The notes below the pieces were generated by a model. The model was not told the origin of the DNA and did no database searches. It saw only the letters and a list, made by a program, of their open reading frames with translations. DNA of 64,000 nt from Thermococcus stetteri (GTDB lineage Archaea > Methanobacteriota_B > Thermococci > Thermococcales > Thermococcaceae). The position numbers and the translations under genes were made by a program. Numbering within the stretch: position 1 is the first letter of the stretch; the number at the start of each line of letters is the position of its first letter. Below are positions 54,427-62,795 of the stretch, one piece after another. The stretch is taken from NCBI RefSeq assembly GCF_017873335.1, contig NZ_JAGGKB010000001.1, forward strand, positions 620,001 through 684,000, read 5' to 3'.

Positions 54427-54801
54427 ATGACGGGGATGTGGAGTTCATGGGACTGGGGGGATCACATTGGGGTGCTTGTGAAGTTCATAATATCCTTTCT
54501 ACTTCTCTATCACATAGTAACTTCGTTCATCTTGCTTTCCCTCTACGTTGACCTCAGCCCCTGGCTTGGTGTTCTTTATGTTCTATCAATCGGGTTTGCT
54601 TTCTACAGTCTCTTCGTTCTCTTTATGAATGAACGTCGCGGAATCTGGTGTTCCTTTCTGTGTTTTGGCCTGTTTGCTCTTTTGAACTTGAAACTAGGCT
54701 TCAGTGTCTCCTATTCGGCTTCTTATTCGGGACTGGGTGTAGCTTTGGTGCTGATTCTGCTGTTATTCAGAATGCTGGAGAAAGAGAGTAATGGAGAGTG
54801 A
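54427..54801 (+). CDS. Small membrane protein
   Basis: 124 aa with four spans. First ATG at 54427 (or 54436, after GACGGGG). Sequence features: IGVLVKFIISFLLLYHIVTS, SPWLGVLYVLSIGFAFYSLF, GLGVALVLILLLFRML. No family recognised. Richer in T than the flanking housekeeping genes. Start of an island of small membrane genes. Confidence 0.55.
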   Translation: MTGMWSSWDWGDHIGVLVKFIISFLLLYHIVTSFILLSLYVDLSPWLGVLYVLSIGFAFYSLFVLFMNERRGIWCSFLCFGLFALLNLKLGFSVSYSASYSGLGVALVLILLLFRMLEKESNGE

Positions 54802-54807
54802 AGTGCC

Positions 54808-55236
54808 ATGAGATTGATACCTTCAATGCATTCGTTTTGTGGGAATGGACAACAAAACCTTGAAGTTTGGCTTCCTCTCATAGTAGCCTTGAGAGTTGTC
54901 TTTCGTTTTTTGATTTTTCTAGATTTAGAGTTATTTCCCGTTTTCTTTTTAAATATCCCTTTGTTGTCAAAAATGCCGCGTGGTTTTCTGCTTCCGTACC
55001 TTCTCGGAATGTTCTTCATTGAAGTTGATCTACTTTGGACATTAAGAAAGGAGATTTTACCGTTAAAACCCCTCCTGGTATATTTTGGTACAGCTACAGT
55101 GCTTGAATTTCCGTATGCCCTGTTTAAAGGGCTATTAACCGGGTATTTTGACGGCATATTTCTCTTTGTTCTTCCATGGTATCTCAGCGCCCTTGCGGGT
55201 TTGGTGACTTCTCTAAAACTACTTTTGGGAGTGTGA
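54808..55236 (+). CDS. Small membrane protein (paralog A)
   Basis: 142 aa, about four spans. ATG 54808 has GGAGAGTGAAG upstream. Paralogous to the next gene: both share R-L/V-F-x-R-F/V near the start, a two-span middle, and the V-L/V-F-E-F-P segment followed by W-Y-L/F at the end. Likely lineage-specific tandem duplication. Function unknown. Confidence 0.6.
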   Translation: MRLIPSMHSFCGNGQQNLEVWLPLIVALRVVFRFLIFLDLELFPVFFLNIPLLSKMPRGFLLPYLLGMFFIEVDLLWTLRKEILPLKPLLVYFGTATVLEFPYALFKGLLTGYFDGIFLFVLPWYLSALAGLVTSLKLLLGV

Positions 55237-55267
55237 AGGTATTTAAGTAACACTATGGAACCATCCA

Positions 55268-55704
55268 ATGAACACACTGGACGCCAATCCTAATATGTTC
55301 ATTGGGGTGAACACTGTGAAAGAATACGTCAGGCTTCTTTTCCTTCTCAGGCTCTTTCTGAGAGTCTTTGCCTTCGGCTATCCCCTTTTTCTCACGGTGA
55401 TGTACAACTTTTGGGTTTTCCTAAGAATCCCTTCATGGGTGCTAGTGGTTTACATTGCCTTAATGGGTGTGATTGAGCTTACTGTCTTTATTTTCTCTAG
55501 GAAGCCATGGATAGGGGCTCTAACAAAGGTTTACGTGGTACTTGCGGTTGTCTTTGAGTTTCCTTCTTCGATCGTGGAGCTCCTGGTAAGTGGCCGGACT
55601 TATGGGTATGCATCATTTTTCGGATGGGCGCTCCTGTGGTATTTGCCCCCTTGATGATCCTCGCCCTGTTTTCCACTTCCAAAAGTTGTGGGTACGCTGT
55701 CTGA
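55268..55704 (+). pseudogene. Small membrane protein (paralog B), frameshifted at 3' end
   Basis: The open frame ends at 55654 after WALLWYLPP. Paralog A continues several residues past its WY. One more T in TTT at 55642-55644 gives WYFAPLMILALFSTSKSCGY and a stop at 55702-55704, the exact edge of the IS200/IS605-like relic. So the natural end is probably this frame, and either a 1-nt deletion or a short alternative ending exists here. Confidence 0.55.
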
Positions 55705-56100
55705 CCTCCTCCCCGCCCTGAAGGGCGAGGGTTCCAACGTTTTAACCCCTCGCCAGCGGGCGGTTCGGTTTACGAGCACTCATTCCCTACTCCCGTTGCC
55801 GGTTTCGGTTCGGCCCGAGGGCACGGTCTTGTGCCCGTTACCCTTACCGGCCAAAGCCGGATTGGGGTTATCGCCTTAAAGGCCGAACTCCAGTTCTTGA
55901 CTGCCCAAACGGGCAGTCCTTCAGGGACGCCTGCCGGCGTCTTCCTCCCAAAGCGGGAGGACATGATGAAACCCCTCATCTCATCGGGTTGTTTTGAGTG
56001 GTCTCTTCGAGACCCTACTACACTCCAAAGTTTAAAGGGGTTTTGACTGTTGAAAGGCTGTTGGGCGGTTTACTGCATCCCCGCCCTAAAGGGCAAGGCT
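55703..56100 (-). mobile_element. Internally deleted IS200/IS605-like element with hairpin-rich core
   Basis: GC palindromes bound ~400 bases: CGCCCT-GA-AGGGCG (55714-55727, preceded by ACCTCCTCC) and CCCCGCCCTAAAGGGCAAGG (56079-56098). The first is the same end as the orphan at 19207. No TnpA or TnpB frame survives. The inside holds at least six perfect hairpins: GGGCAC/GTGCCC (55819-55836), CCGGC/GCCGG (55847-55860), GACTGCCC/GGGCAGTC (55899-55918), GACGCC/GGCGTC (55926-55941), TCCTCCC/GGGAGGA (55943-55961), GGTCTC/GAGACC (56000-56014). Orientation is inferred from the 19207 end. The core may be an omega-RNA-like or other structured RNA. Confidence 0.6.
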
Positions 56101-56219
56101 TTCGGAAGAAAAAACGTAAGATTGAAGCTTGGTGATTTTAGCTGCGATGCTCTACTTTGAATTCACATCATAACCAACTTGCGATAGGTTTAATACGTCA
56201 AACGCTTTACTCTCATCTG
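56101..56219. other. Intergenic region without a gene
   Basis: Spacer between the relic and the next membrane gene. GGTTTAATAC (56187-56196) is a possible TATA element ~25-30 bases before the GTG at 56220. Confidence 0.45.
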
Positions 56220-56477
56220 GTGATAAAAACGTCCTGCGAGAAAGTTGAAGCTCTCGTTAAGAAACTTGCACTCGGCTTCGTGTTTCTCTTCCTTGCGGGT
56301 TTTCTCATACTCTACTACGAGGTTCGAGTGCTAGCGTGCGCGACAACCGAACTCTGCCCCACTCTGCTCTTTGAATACTCCCCGCTCAACCAGTTGGGCA
56401 TGATAGTTGCGGTCTTCGTGATCGGCACGTTGTTCTTCGGCTTCGCCTTGTACTACTCCTCAAACGGAGGTGAGTGA
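56220..56477 (+). CDS. Two-span membrane protein (tandem pair, first)
   Basis: 85 aa from GTG 56220 (leaderless given the nearby TATA). Starts VIKTSCEKVEALVKKLALGF and has two spans (FVFLFLAGFLILYYEV, MIVAVFVIGTLFFGFALYY). The frame continues upstream to 56157 but without a binding site. Homologous to the next gene (SC-x-x-V-x-x-x-[IV]-K). Overlaps it by the GTGA junction. Confidence 0.55.
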   Translation: MIKTSCEKVEALVKKLALGFVFLFLAGFLILYYEVRVLACATTELCPTLLFEYSPLNQLGMIVAVFVIGTLFFGFALYYSSNGGE

Positions 56478-56701
56478 ACTTGTCCTGTAAGGAGGTCAAA
56501 GAATTCATCAAGAGGGCACTATTTTTTGCAGTTCTTTTCATTGATGCGGGCTTTTTAGCTACCTACTATGCCCTTCGAAAGATTATTATAACACAAAGGC
56601 GACTCAATGGTCCCGACCTGTGGAGTTCGGATATGGTGGTTATCTTTTTCATCGTATCCACGGTTTTTCTGGCCCTTCTCGCATACACTTCCAGGGATTA
56701 G
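56474..56701 (+). CDS. Two-span membrane protein (tandem pair, second)
   Basis: 75 aa; GTG 56474 overlaps the previous stop, or TTG 56480 after GGAGGTGAGTG. NLSCKEVKEFIKRALFFAVL then LFIDAGFLATYYALRK and MVVIFFIVSTVFLALLAY. Clear paralog of the preceding gene. Translationally coupled pair, perhaps a heteromeric membrane unit. Function unknown. Confidence 0.6.
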   Translation: MNLSCKEVKEFIKRALFFAVLFIDAGFLATYYALRKIIITQRRLNGPDLWSSDMVVIFFIVSTVFLALLAYTSRD

Positions 56702-56740
56702 CTTTTTTACGTCTTTCCACAAACCTGTTTCGGTGGTGGT

Positions 56741-58183
56741 ATGAGAATCCAAGACGTCTACATCTGGGACATAAACGCTAAGTGGCTCGGGATTTCACCG
56801 GTTCAGCTTATGGAGAACGCAGGTGCTGGAGTCGCGAGAGTTATCGAGGAGCGCTTTGGAAAGGGGCTTAAAATAGCGGTCTTCTCCGGGACGGGAAACA
56901 ACGGCGGCGATGGATTCGTTGTAGCGAGACATCTCAGCTTCGAGAACGACGTTACTCTCTTCCTGGTTGGCGACGAGACGAAAATAAGGAGCGAGGAAGC
57001 TCGCCACAACTGGGAGATTCTGAAAAAGCTCGACTTCGTTAAGATAAGAACTCTAAAGGATTCGTCTTACATTAAGTCTCTCGATCTCTCTGAGTTCGAT
57101 GTCATAGTGGATGCTCTCCTTGGTGCAGGAACGAAAGGAGAACCAAGAGAGCCGATAAGGAGCGCCATTGAGAAAATAAACGAGTACGCCGGAAAAGCAA
57201 AAATAGTTAGCATTGACCTGCCAAGCGGCTATCCGAGCAACGTTAGAGTAAAGGCCGACTTTGCCGTCACTTTCCAGTGGGACAAGGAGGAATACGAGGG
57301 CTTTGAGAGGGTTGTGGCGAAGATAGGCTATCCAAGGGAGCTCTACCATCTTGTCGGGCCGGGCGATGCCAAGTTCGCACTCAGAAAGAAGGGCGAGCAC
57401 AAGGGACAGAACGGGAAGCTCCTCGTGATTGGCGGGAGTGAGGACTACTTCGGAGCACCTTATCTCGCGGCGAAAGCGGCCTCCTACCTCGTGGATCTCG
57501 TGTATCTGGTTATACCCGAGTATTCGGCGAGGAGGATAAACGACCCCAATCTAATCCTGCGCCCATTTGAAGGTAGGAACTTCACAAAGGAAGAGGTGGA
57601 GGACGTTCTAGCAATAGCAGACGGCGTTGATGCCGTCGTTATCGGGCCGGGGATTGGGTTGAGGGCCGAGACAAAGGACTTCGTCGTTGAGTTCCTCCGC
57701 TGGTGCGAGAAGCCCGTCGTTATAGACGCCGACGCCCTAAAGGCCGTCGCCGAGGATTTTGACGTTCTCAAGGGTAAGAACTTCGTTCTGACACCCCATG
57801 CTGGCGAGTTCAGGATACTGTTCGGAGAGAAGCCCGAAGGAAGCCTTGAAGAGAAAGCCAAGCTTGTCGTGGAGAAGGCAAAGGCAGTTGGAGGAACAAT
57901 CTTGCTCAAAGGAGCCTACGACATCATAAGCGACGGAGAGGTTTGGAAGTACAACAAGACTGGCAACAGGGGCATGACGACCGGCGGAACGGGAGACGTT
58001 CTGGCTGGTCTAGTAGGGGCACTCCTTGCGCTTGGAAACTCTCCGCTTAGAGCCGCTTCAGTGGGAGCCTTCCTCAATGGCCTCGCTGGCGATATGGTGA
58101 AAGAAGAGATGGGGGAGAACTTCACGGCTTTTGATGTTGCCAGAAAGGTCCCCTATGCCGTGAAGTGGGTGCTGGAGTTCTGA
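56741..58183 (+). CDS. nnrDE: Bifunctional NAD(P)HX epimerase/dehydratase
   Basis: 480 aa. N-terminal YjeF-type epimerase (LMENAGAGVARVIEERFG, FSGTGNNGGDGFVVARHL, VDALLGAGTKGEPREP, SIDLPSGYPS). C-terminal ribokinase-fold dehydratase (LLVIGGSEDYFGAPYLAAKA, VIGPGIGLRAETKDF, LTPHAGEFRILFG, TGNRGMTTGGTGDVLAGLVG). Repairs hydrated NADH/NADPH formed by heat damage. ATG preceded by GGTGGT. Monocistronic. Confidence 0.95.
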   Translation: MRIQDVYIWDINAKWLGISPVQLMENAGAGVARVIEERFGKGLKIAVFSGTGNNGGDGFVVARHLSFENDVTLFLVGDETKIRSEEARHNWEILKKLDFVKIRTLKDSSYIKSLDLSEFDVIVDALLGAGTKGEPREPIRSAIEKINEYAGKAKIVSIDLPSGYPSNVRVKADFAVTFQWDKEEYEGFERVVAKIGYPRELYHLVGPGDAKFALRKKGEHKGQNGKLLVIGGSEDYFGAPYLAAKAASYLVDLVYLVIPEYSARRINDPNLILRPFEGRNFTKEEVEDVLAIADGVDAVVIGPGIGLRAETKDFVVEFLRWCEKPVVIDADALKAVAEDFDVLKGKNFVLTPHAGEFRILFGEKPEGSLEEKAKLVVEKAKAVGGTILLKGAYDIISDGEVWKYNKTGNRGMTTGGTGDVLAGLVGALLALGNSPLRAASVGAFLNGLAGDMVKEEMGENFTAFDVARKVPYAVKWVLEF

Positions 58184-58214
58184 GGTTCTTTTTGATTTTT
58201 TCATCCCCTAACTC

Positions 58215-59441
58215 TTAGTTTTCGGATTCTGGGAAGAAATCCTTCCAGTTCTCAAGGAACATCTTCGAAATCTGGTGAGTCCTGAACGCTGGGAGCAGGT
58301 ACACTATGGAGCACGTAGATTGGGTGAATGCAAAAGCTATCAATAAAGATGGATAAACAACTGGGTATGGGTTTTTACTGGTAACTGAGAGATATCCACC
58401 CTTCATTAAAGCTCCAAAGGCAAAAAATGAGATTGCCAATGCCCAAAAAGCCCATCCTGGCAGTTCTCCCAGGCTCCAGTACATTAGAGGGACTGCATAC
58501 GGAAGCATGAGAATAACGTGCCCATTTCAAAAAGCGTTCCACGTGAAACCTCGTAAAAGCCGATTGAAAAAAGATGAGCCTCCACAAGCGTCCACAGGGT
58601 GATTGAAAATATAAAAGCCATGATACACCCGTTATCTAGGTTCTTAGATGCCATCAAGAAACCAAACCAAAGAAGAAGGCCAATTGTCCTACCAGATGGG
58701 TTTTTCACAATTAGAAACGCCGTTAGAACAACTAAAGGAAGGAGCAGTACAAAAAACACAAAATCAGGAGAGCCACCGTAGCGGAGAATCCACTGTAATT
58801 CTGAGGCCATTTTGGCGAGATACACAACCAGGCCAAAGGAGAATATCCCAGCTCCCAGGGGATGACCCCAAGTTGGGCCAAAGGCAAACACAACTCCTAT
58901 ACCAAGTATAAATAGGTATAGTAAGGTTTCCTTGAATAGGTTCCAGTAGCCCAGCTTCTTCACACTAAAAGTTCCAGTAACTGGTTCTCCCATGCCATCA
59001 ATTGTGGCGGTGATGGTAAATACTCTCCCTGCAAGTTTGTTCAGATATGAATCGAAGACTGGCTTTCCGAAGTAGGAATCGGCAAGTTCCTTGTCCAGAG
59101 CAATAACTATTGTAATGCTCCTCTCTACGTTGGTAGGCCCAAGAGATACCTGAGGATTTATAACTCGAACAGCTTCGGAGGAGATATTTTGACTCCACAC
59201 AAGTTTTCCATTGGGGTATACCCCTTCGAGCTTTAGGTTCACGCTTTCATTCTTTGTTAGGTGCAATCTGACGTCGCACATTACGACATTGAATATCAAC
59301 AGTTTGCGGGATGCAGTTCATCTCTCCGTCAACTACTGCTCCTCTTGTATCATCTAGATCACCACTGGAAGAAGCTGCAATTACAATGGGAACCCCTAGT
59401 AGGGTAAAGCTGAGCAGAGCGAAGACTAACGCCCTTTTCAT
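58215..59441 (-). pseudogene. Frameshifted signal-peptide membrane protein gene
   Basis: N-terminus MKRALVFALLSFTLLGVPIV is a signal peptide (ATG 59441). The frame breaks near 59303-59305 (an extra A on the coding strand; removing it gives IPQLLIFNVVMCDVRLHLTK). The long middle frame holds an extracellular strand-rich part and about six spans (LGYWNLFKETLLYLFILGIG). It breaks again at 58521-58523 (one more G gives EMGHVILMLPYAVPLMYWSL). The last piece encodes two to three spans to the stop at 58215. Corrected length ~408 aa. No family recognised. Confidence 0.65.
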
Positions 59442-59583
59442 GAAAATCACCTTGATGTATTTACAATGTACTACTTGGCAGAGAAATTCCGAGTTTTAAA
59501 AAGATTCTGGTTTCAGTTTTAATAACTGACAATAATGCCCAAATCAGATAATAGCAAAAAGATGTGGCATAAAACAGAGATGA

Positions 59584-60969
59584 TCACCCAACTCCGCAGT
59601 AGCTCCACACAGAATAGCCGTACTGCCCGTTTGCCGGGTCGTAGGCAGGAGCCTCGAGATAGACCCAGCCGCTCGAGTCGACGTACTTGTCGACCCAGCC
59701 GCCGAGGTTGCCCGTGTACTCGTGGATGCACGAGCCCGCGAACTTCGGCACGTACACCCACCTTCCGAGCCTGCTCGAGCCGAGGTTGATGTACGTTATC
59801 AGGCCTGGCCTCTTCGAGTCTCCGTTTCTAACGAAGATCAGCTCGTCGCTGTCGTAGTAGACTATGCTCGTGCTTCCTCCGGCGAGATGATCGTGTATCC
59901 AGATTAAGTTGTTTAGTTTGTCCTTGTTGAGCCACTCCTCGTAGTCGCGGTAGAATATCACCGGCTGGCCCTCGTAGGTGAGTATAAACGCGTAGGCCGG
60001 GTACTTGTTCCAGATTATGTCGGTGTCGTGGTTTGCTACAAATGTAACGGCCTTGAAGGGATCCCGAGAGACGACGGTTCCCCCGTTCTGGAGGGCATCA
60101 ACAAGGGCTGGGATGTTGGTGTTGTCAAAGGCCTCATCCATCTTGTAGTAGAGCGGGAAGTCGAAGACCTTGGCGCCGCTCGAGTAGGCCCAGTTGAGGA
60201 GGGCATCAACGTTCGTGTCCCAGTACTCTCCGACGGCCCAGCCACCCCACCAGTTAAGCCAGTCCTTGACGACCCAGGCACCGTAGCCCTTCACGTAGTC
60301 GAAGCGCCAGGCGTCAACGCCTATGCTCCTGAGGTAGGCCGCGTAGCTCTCGTCGCTCGCCCAGAGCCAGTGCTGGTCCCAGCTCTTCTCGTGGGCTATA
60401 TCCGGATAACCGCCGAAGGTTCCCTCGTCACAGCACTTGACCTCGTTGGGGTGGAAGTCGAGGTAGTTGGCCGTGTATTTCCCTGATGCGACCTTTGAGA
60501 AGTCCGTCCAGGTGTAGCTGTTTGTGAAGGGGTTCCACTCGAGGTCTCCGCCGGCGCGGTGGTTTATGACGATGTCGGCTATGACCTTTATGCCGTAGGC
60601 GTGGGCGGTGTTTATCATTCTTACAAGCTCGGCCTTTGAGCCGAAGCGGGTCTCTACCGTCCCCTTCTGGTAGTACTCGCCGAGGTCGAAGAAGTCATAT
60701 GGGTCGTAGCCCATCGAATAACCGCCGCTGGCTCCTTTACTCGCCGGCGGAATCCAGATGGCGGAGATTCCGGCCTGATACCACTCCGGTATCTTGCTCC
60801 TGATTGTATCCCACCAGATTCCACCGCCGGGAACGTCCCAGTAGAAGGCCTGCATTATAACGCCGCCCTCTTCGAGCTCTAGGTACTTTGTAGCGCTTGT
60901 CGGTTGTGAGACGGCCGCTGTACTAACGACGAACAGCAGGACTGTGAGCAGGGTGACAAACTTTTTCAT
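59584..60969 (-). CDS. amyA: Secreted alpha-amylase (GH13)
   Basis: 461 aa with signal peptide [20 protein letters not shown] ending before [12 protein letters not shown]13 regions: [22 protein letters not shown] (nucleophile Asp), [10 protein letters not shown] (acid/base Glu), FVANHDTDI (Asp). The KCCDEGTF cysteines are the metal-binding pair of thermococcal amylases. Very like extracellular enzymes of P. woesei and T. hydrothermalis. Ends in an aromatic C-terminal region. ATG 60969 with GGGGTGAT upstream; longer starts are inside the promoter. Degrades starch outside the cell. Confidence 0.96.
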   Translation of the reverse strand: MKKFVTLLTVLLFVVSTAAVSQPTSATKYLELEEGGVIMQAFYWDVPGGGIWWDTIRSKIPEWYQAGISAIWIPPASKGASGGYSMGYDPYDFFDLGEYYQKGTVETRFGSKAELVRMINTAHAYGIKVIADIVINHRAGGDLEWNPFTNSYTWTDFSKVASGKYTANYLDFHPNEVKCCDEGTFGGYPDIAHEKSWDQHWLWASDESYAAYLRSIGVDAWRFDYVKGYGAWVVKDWLNWWGGWAVGEYWDTNVDALLNWAYSSGAKVFDFPLYYKMDEAFDNTNIPALVDALQNGGTVVSRDPFKAVTFVANHDTDIIWNKYPAYAFILTYEGQPVIFYRDYEEWLNKDKLNNLIWIHDHLAGGSTSIVYYDSDELIFVRNGDSKRPGLITYINLGSSRLGRWVYVPKFAGSCIHEYTGNLGGWVDKYVDSSGWVYLEAPAYDPANGQYGYSVWSYCGVG

Positions 60970-61008
60970 TGAATTTGAATCACCCCTGTGTTCAGTGGTG
61001 TGTAGATA

Positions 61009-61025
61009 TATCACTGCTGGTGAAA
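61009..61025. promoter_or_regulatory. TGM-like operator (TrmBL1/Tgr site) at the amylase promoter
   Basis: TATCAC-TGCTG-GTGAAA, one mismatch from the Thermococcales glycolytic motif TATCAC-N5-GTGATA. It lies immediately downstream of the amylase TATA (minus strand TTAAATATT, about 61024-61032), the position at which TrmBL1 represses in the absence of sugar (established for other genes). Confidence 0.7.
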
Positions 61026-61148
61026 TATTTAAGTTTTGCCATTTGAGGACATCAAAGAACATTACGATACATGAAGCTCGGTATAGGGTTTGTACCTTAA
61101 TGTTATATCTAGGGCTTGGATGAAGCAGAGAAAAAGGCAGATGCATTC

Positions 61149-61709
61149 TCAGAAGAACGAGATAAGCTCCTTGACTTTCTTCGCGTGCTCGCAGAGCTCA
61201 CAGCTCTGGAGGAAGACAAGCATGTTGAGGAGATGGAACAGCTCTACCTCGCTCAGCTCGACGTCTGCTTCCGAGATGCGCTTTATTATCGGTTGGGAGC
61301 GAAGTTCAATAGTGTTCAGCACTTCTTTTGTGAGGGCCTTCAGGGCCTCTCTGTCTTTTATCTGAAAGCCGCTCTTTTCGAGTATCTGGACGAGCCTTTC
61401 AGCCTCGACCTGTAGGTAGGCCTGCCTGAACTCCTCAATGCTTTCGTCTGGTTCGGCCTTTATCAGGAACATCCTGGCCGTTCTTGCGTATATCTTTTCG
61501 TTTCCGTGGATGTCTATTTCCTCCACAAGCCCTTCGGACTCTAAGACTTTTATATGTCTGTAGACGGTGGTTCTGTCCTTTCCAAGGATGTCACTCAGCT
61601 CGTTGATGCTCATTGATCTTTCTCTTAGCAACTTGAGTATCCGAAATCTTGTTGGGTCCGAGAGCACCTTCACTGTTTTTGGGTTCGTGATTATCAGAAC
61701 TTCCCTCAT
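61149..61709 (-). CDS. ArsR-type winged-helix regulator
   Basis: 186 aa. [64 protein letters not shown]-terminal ~100 residues are helical. Paralog of the regulator at 62028-62609. Third gene of a three-gene operon, nine bases after DUF211. Its target is unknown. Confidence 0.88.
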   Translation of the reverse strand: MREVLIITNPKTVKVLSDPTRFRILKLLRERSMSINELSDILGKDRTTVYRHIKVLESEGLVEEIDIHGNEKIYARTARMFLIKAEPDESIEEFRQAYLQVEAERLVQILEKSGFQIKDREALKALTKEVLNTIELRSQPIIKRISEADVELSEVELFHLLNMLVFLQSCELCEHAKKVKELISFF

Positions 61710-61718
61710 AGCTGGCCC

Positions 61719-62024
61719 TCAGTACTCCTCCAGTTTGTCTTGAGGAGTCTCTTCTTCCTCGACTATCCTCTTTCCTGCTGCCACCATGTCTATGCTGTGG
61801 ACGACGCCGCCGAACTCCTCGATGGTTCTGACGATCTCCTCGTAGTCTAGGTTGTCGCCCATTATTGTTATCTTCACGTTCTCTGTCTCTTTGTCAATTT
61901 CGACCAGGGTTATGTTGACGCCATCAACTCCCTCAAGCTCGCTCAGACCGAGCGCGAGCTCGGTCACCATCGGCTGATGTGGCTTGAGCACGTCCAGCAC
62001 GAGAAGCCTTATCCCCCTCGCCAT
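61719..62024 (-). CDS. DUF211-family protein
   Basis: 101 aa. RLLVLDVLKPHQPMVTELAL, GVNITLVEIDKETENVKITI and GDNLDYEEIVRTIEEFGGVV are typical of DUF211 (ferredoxin-like, possibly regulatory). Sits between two HTH regulators in an operon, suggesting a sensor role; unproven. Confidence 0.88.
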   Translation of the reverse strand: MARGIRLLVLDVLKPHQPMVTELALGLSELEGVDGVNITLVEIDKETENVKITIMGDNLDYEEIVRTIEEFGGVVHSIDMVAAGKRIVEEEETPQDKLEEY

Positions 62025-62027
62025 TCA

Positions 62028-62609
62028 TTACTCCCCCTTTTTGAGAATTTCCCCAAGCTTCCTGAGCAGGTTGAGGACCTCCTCGTCCCGTCCCATTTTG
62101 GCCATCGCCAGCCATTCTATCGCATGGATTATATCTTCATCTGAGAAGTCCTTCAGCTTTTCCTCGTTGGCCTCTATCTCCTTTGAAATCTCCGTCTTGT
62201 ACTCGTGCTCCTTCTTGAGAAGCTCGTCCATGACGTTGAGGAGTTCCTCGTCGTTGAAATCATAACCGAGGGCCTTGAATATCTCGAGCTTCGTCTTGAG
62301 CCTTGAGCGTGCGAAGTAGCGGAGTTCCTCGTCGCCGAGGTAGAGGTTTATGTAGAAGGCATCGGCAGTCCTTCCGTAGTACTTCTCGACGAGGTTGCCC
62401 TTCATCTCAGTCCTCTTAACCTCAACAAGTCCAGCTTCCTTGAGCTTCTCGATGTGGTGGTAGATGGTCTGGGGAGTCTTTCCGAGGATTTCGCTCAGCT
62501 GGGAAATCGTCATCTCCCTGTTCCTTAGGAGCTGGAGTATCTTCCTCCTCGTGTCCTCAAGCATCAGCTTTATGACCTCGGGGTCAGTGATGACTTTCAC
62601 CTTTGCCAT
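62028..62609 (-). CDS. ArsR-type winged-helix regulator
   Basis: 193 aa. MLEDTRRKILQLLRNREMTI, SQLSEILGKTPQTIYHHIEK, LKEAGLVEVKRTEMKGNLVE. Helical C-terminal half. ATG 62609 has GGGTGATCGAA upstream; the GTG three codons earlier overlaps that site. Likely controls its own operon through the AACGTTC repeats at 62627-62653. Divergent from acyl-CoA synthetase. Confidence 0.88.
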   Translation of the reverse strand: MAKVKVITDPEVIKLMLEDTRRKILQLLRNREMTISQLSEILGKTPQTIYHHIEKLKEAGLVEVKRTEMKGNLVEKYYGRTADAFYINLYLGDEELRYFARSRLKTKLEIFKALGYDFNDEELLNVMDELLKKEHEYKTEISKEIEANEEKLKDFSDEDIIHAIEWLAMAKMGRDEEVLNLLRKLGEILKKGE

Positions 62610-62626
62610 TTCGATCACCCAATTTA

Positions 62627-62653
62627 AACGTTCTAACGTCTCTTTTAACGTTC
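62627..62653. promoter_or_regulatory. Putative operator, AACGTTC repeated
   Basis: AACGTTC at 62627-62633 and 62647-62653, two helical turns apart (20 bases), with a related TAACGTC at 62634-62640. Lies between the HTH gene start and its upstream promoter area; candidate autoregulatory site. Confidence 0.5.
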
Positions 62654-62699
62654 GAGCATTTAACTCTTTTGCTCGGCTCCCTAAGCCTTATTACCGGCA

Positions 62700-62709
62700 G
62701 GTTTATATA
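62700..62709 (+). promoter_or_regulatory. TATA box of acyl-CoA synthetase gene
   Basis: GTTTATATAT about 90 bases before GTG 62796; a second candidate GATATAAAAT lies at 62732-62741. Confidence 0.5.
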
Positions 62710-62795
62710 TGTAAAGCCAAACCACCGATGGATATAAAATCCATCTCAGGAACCCTTAAAAACTCATTCCCGAAAAAGCTTCGGAGGTGACTTCA

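Noticed and set aside
55770-55979. Minus-strand 69-codon frame inside the IS-like relic as a TnpB C-terminus
   Set aside because: Could be a TnpB tail remnant, but I see no RuvC or zinc-finger motif, and the hairpin density explains the sequence better.
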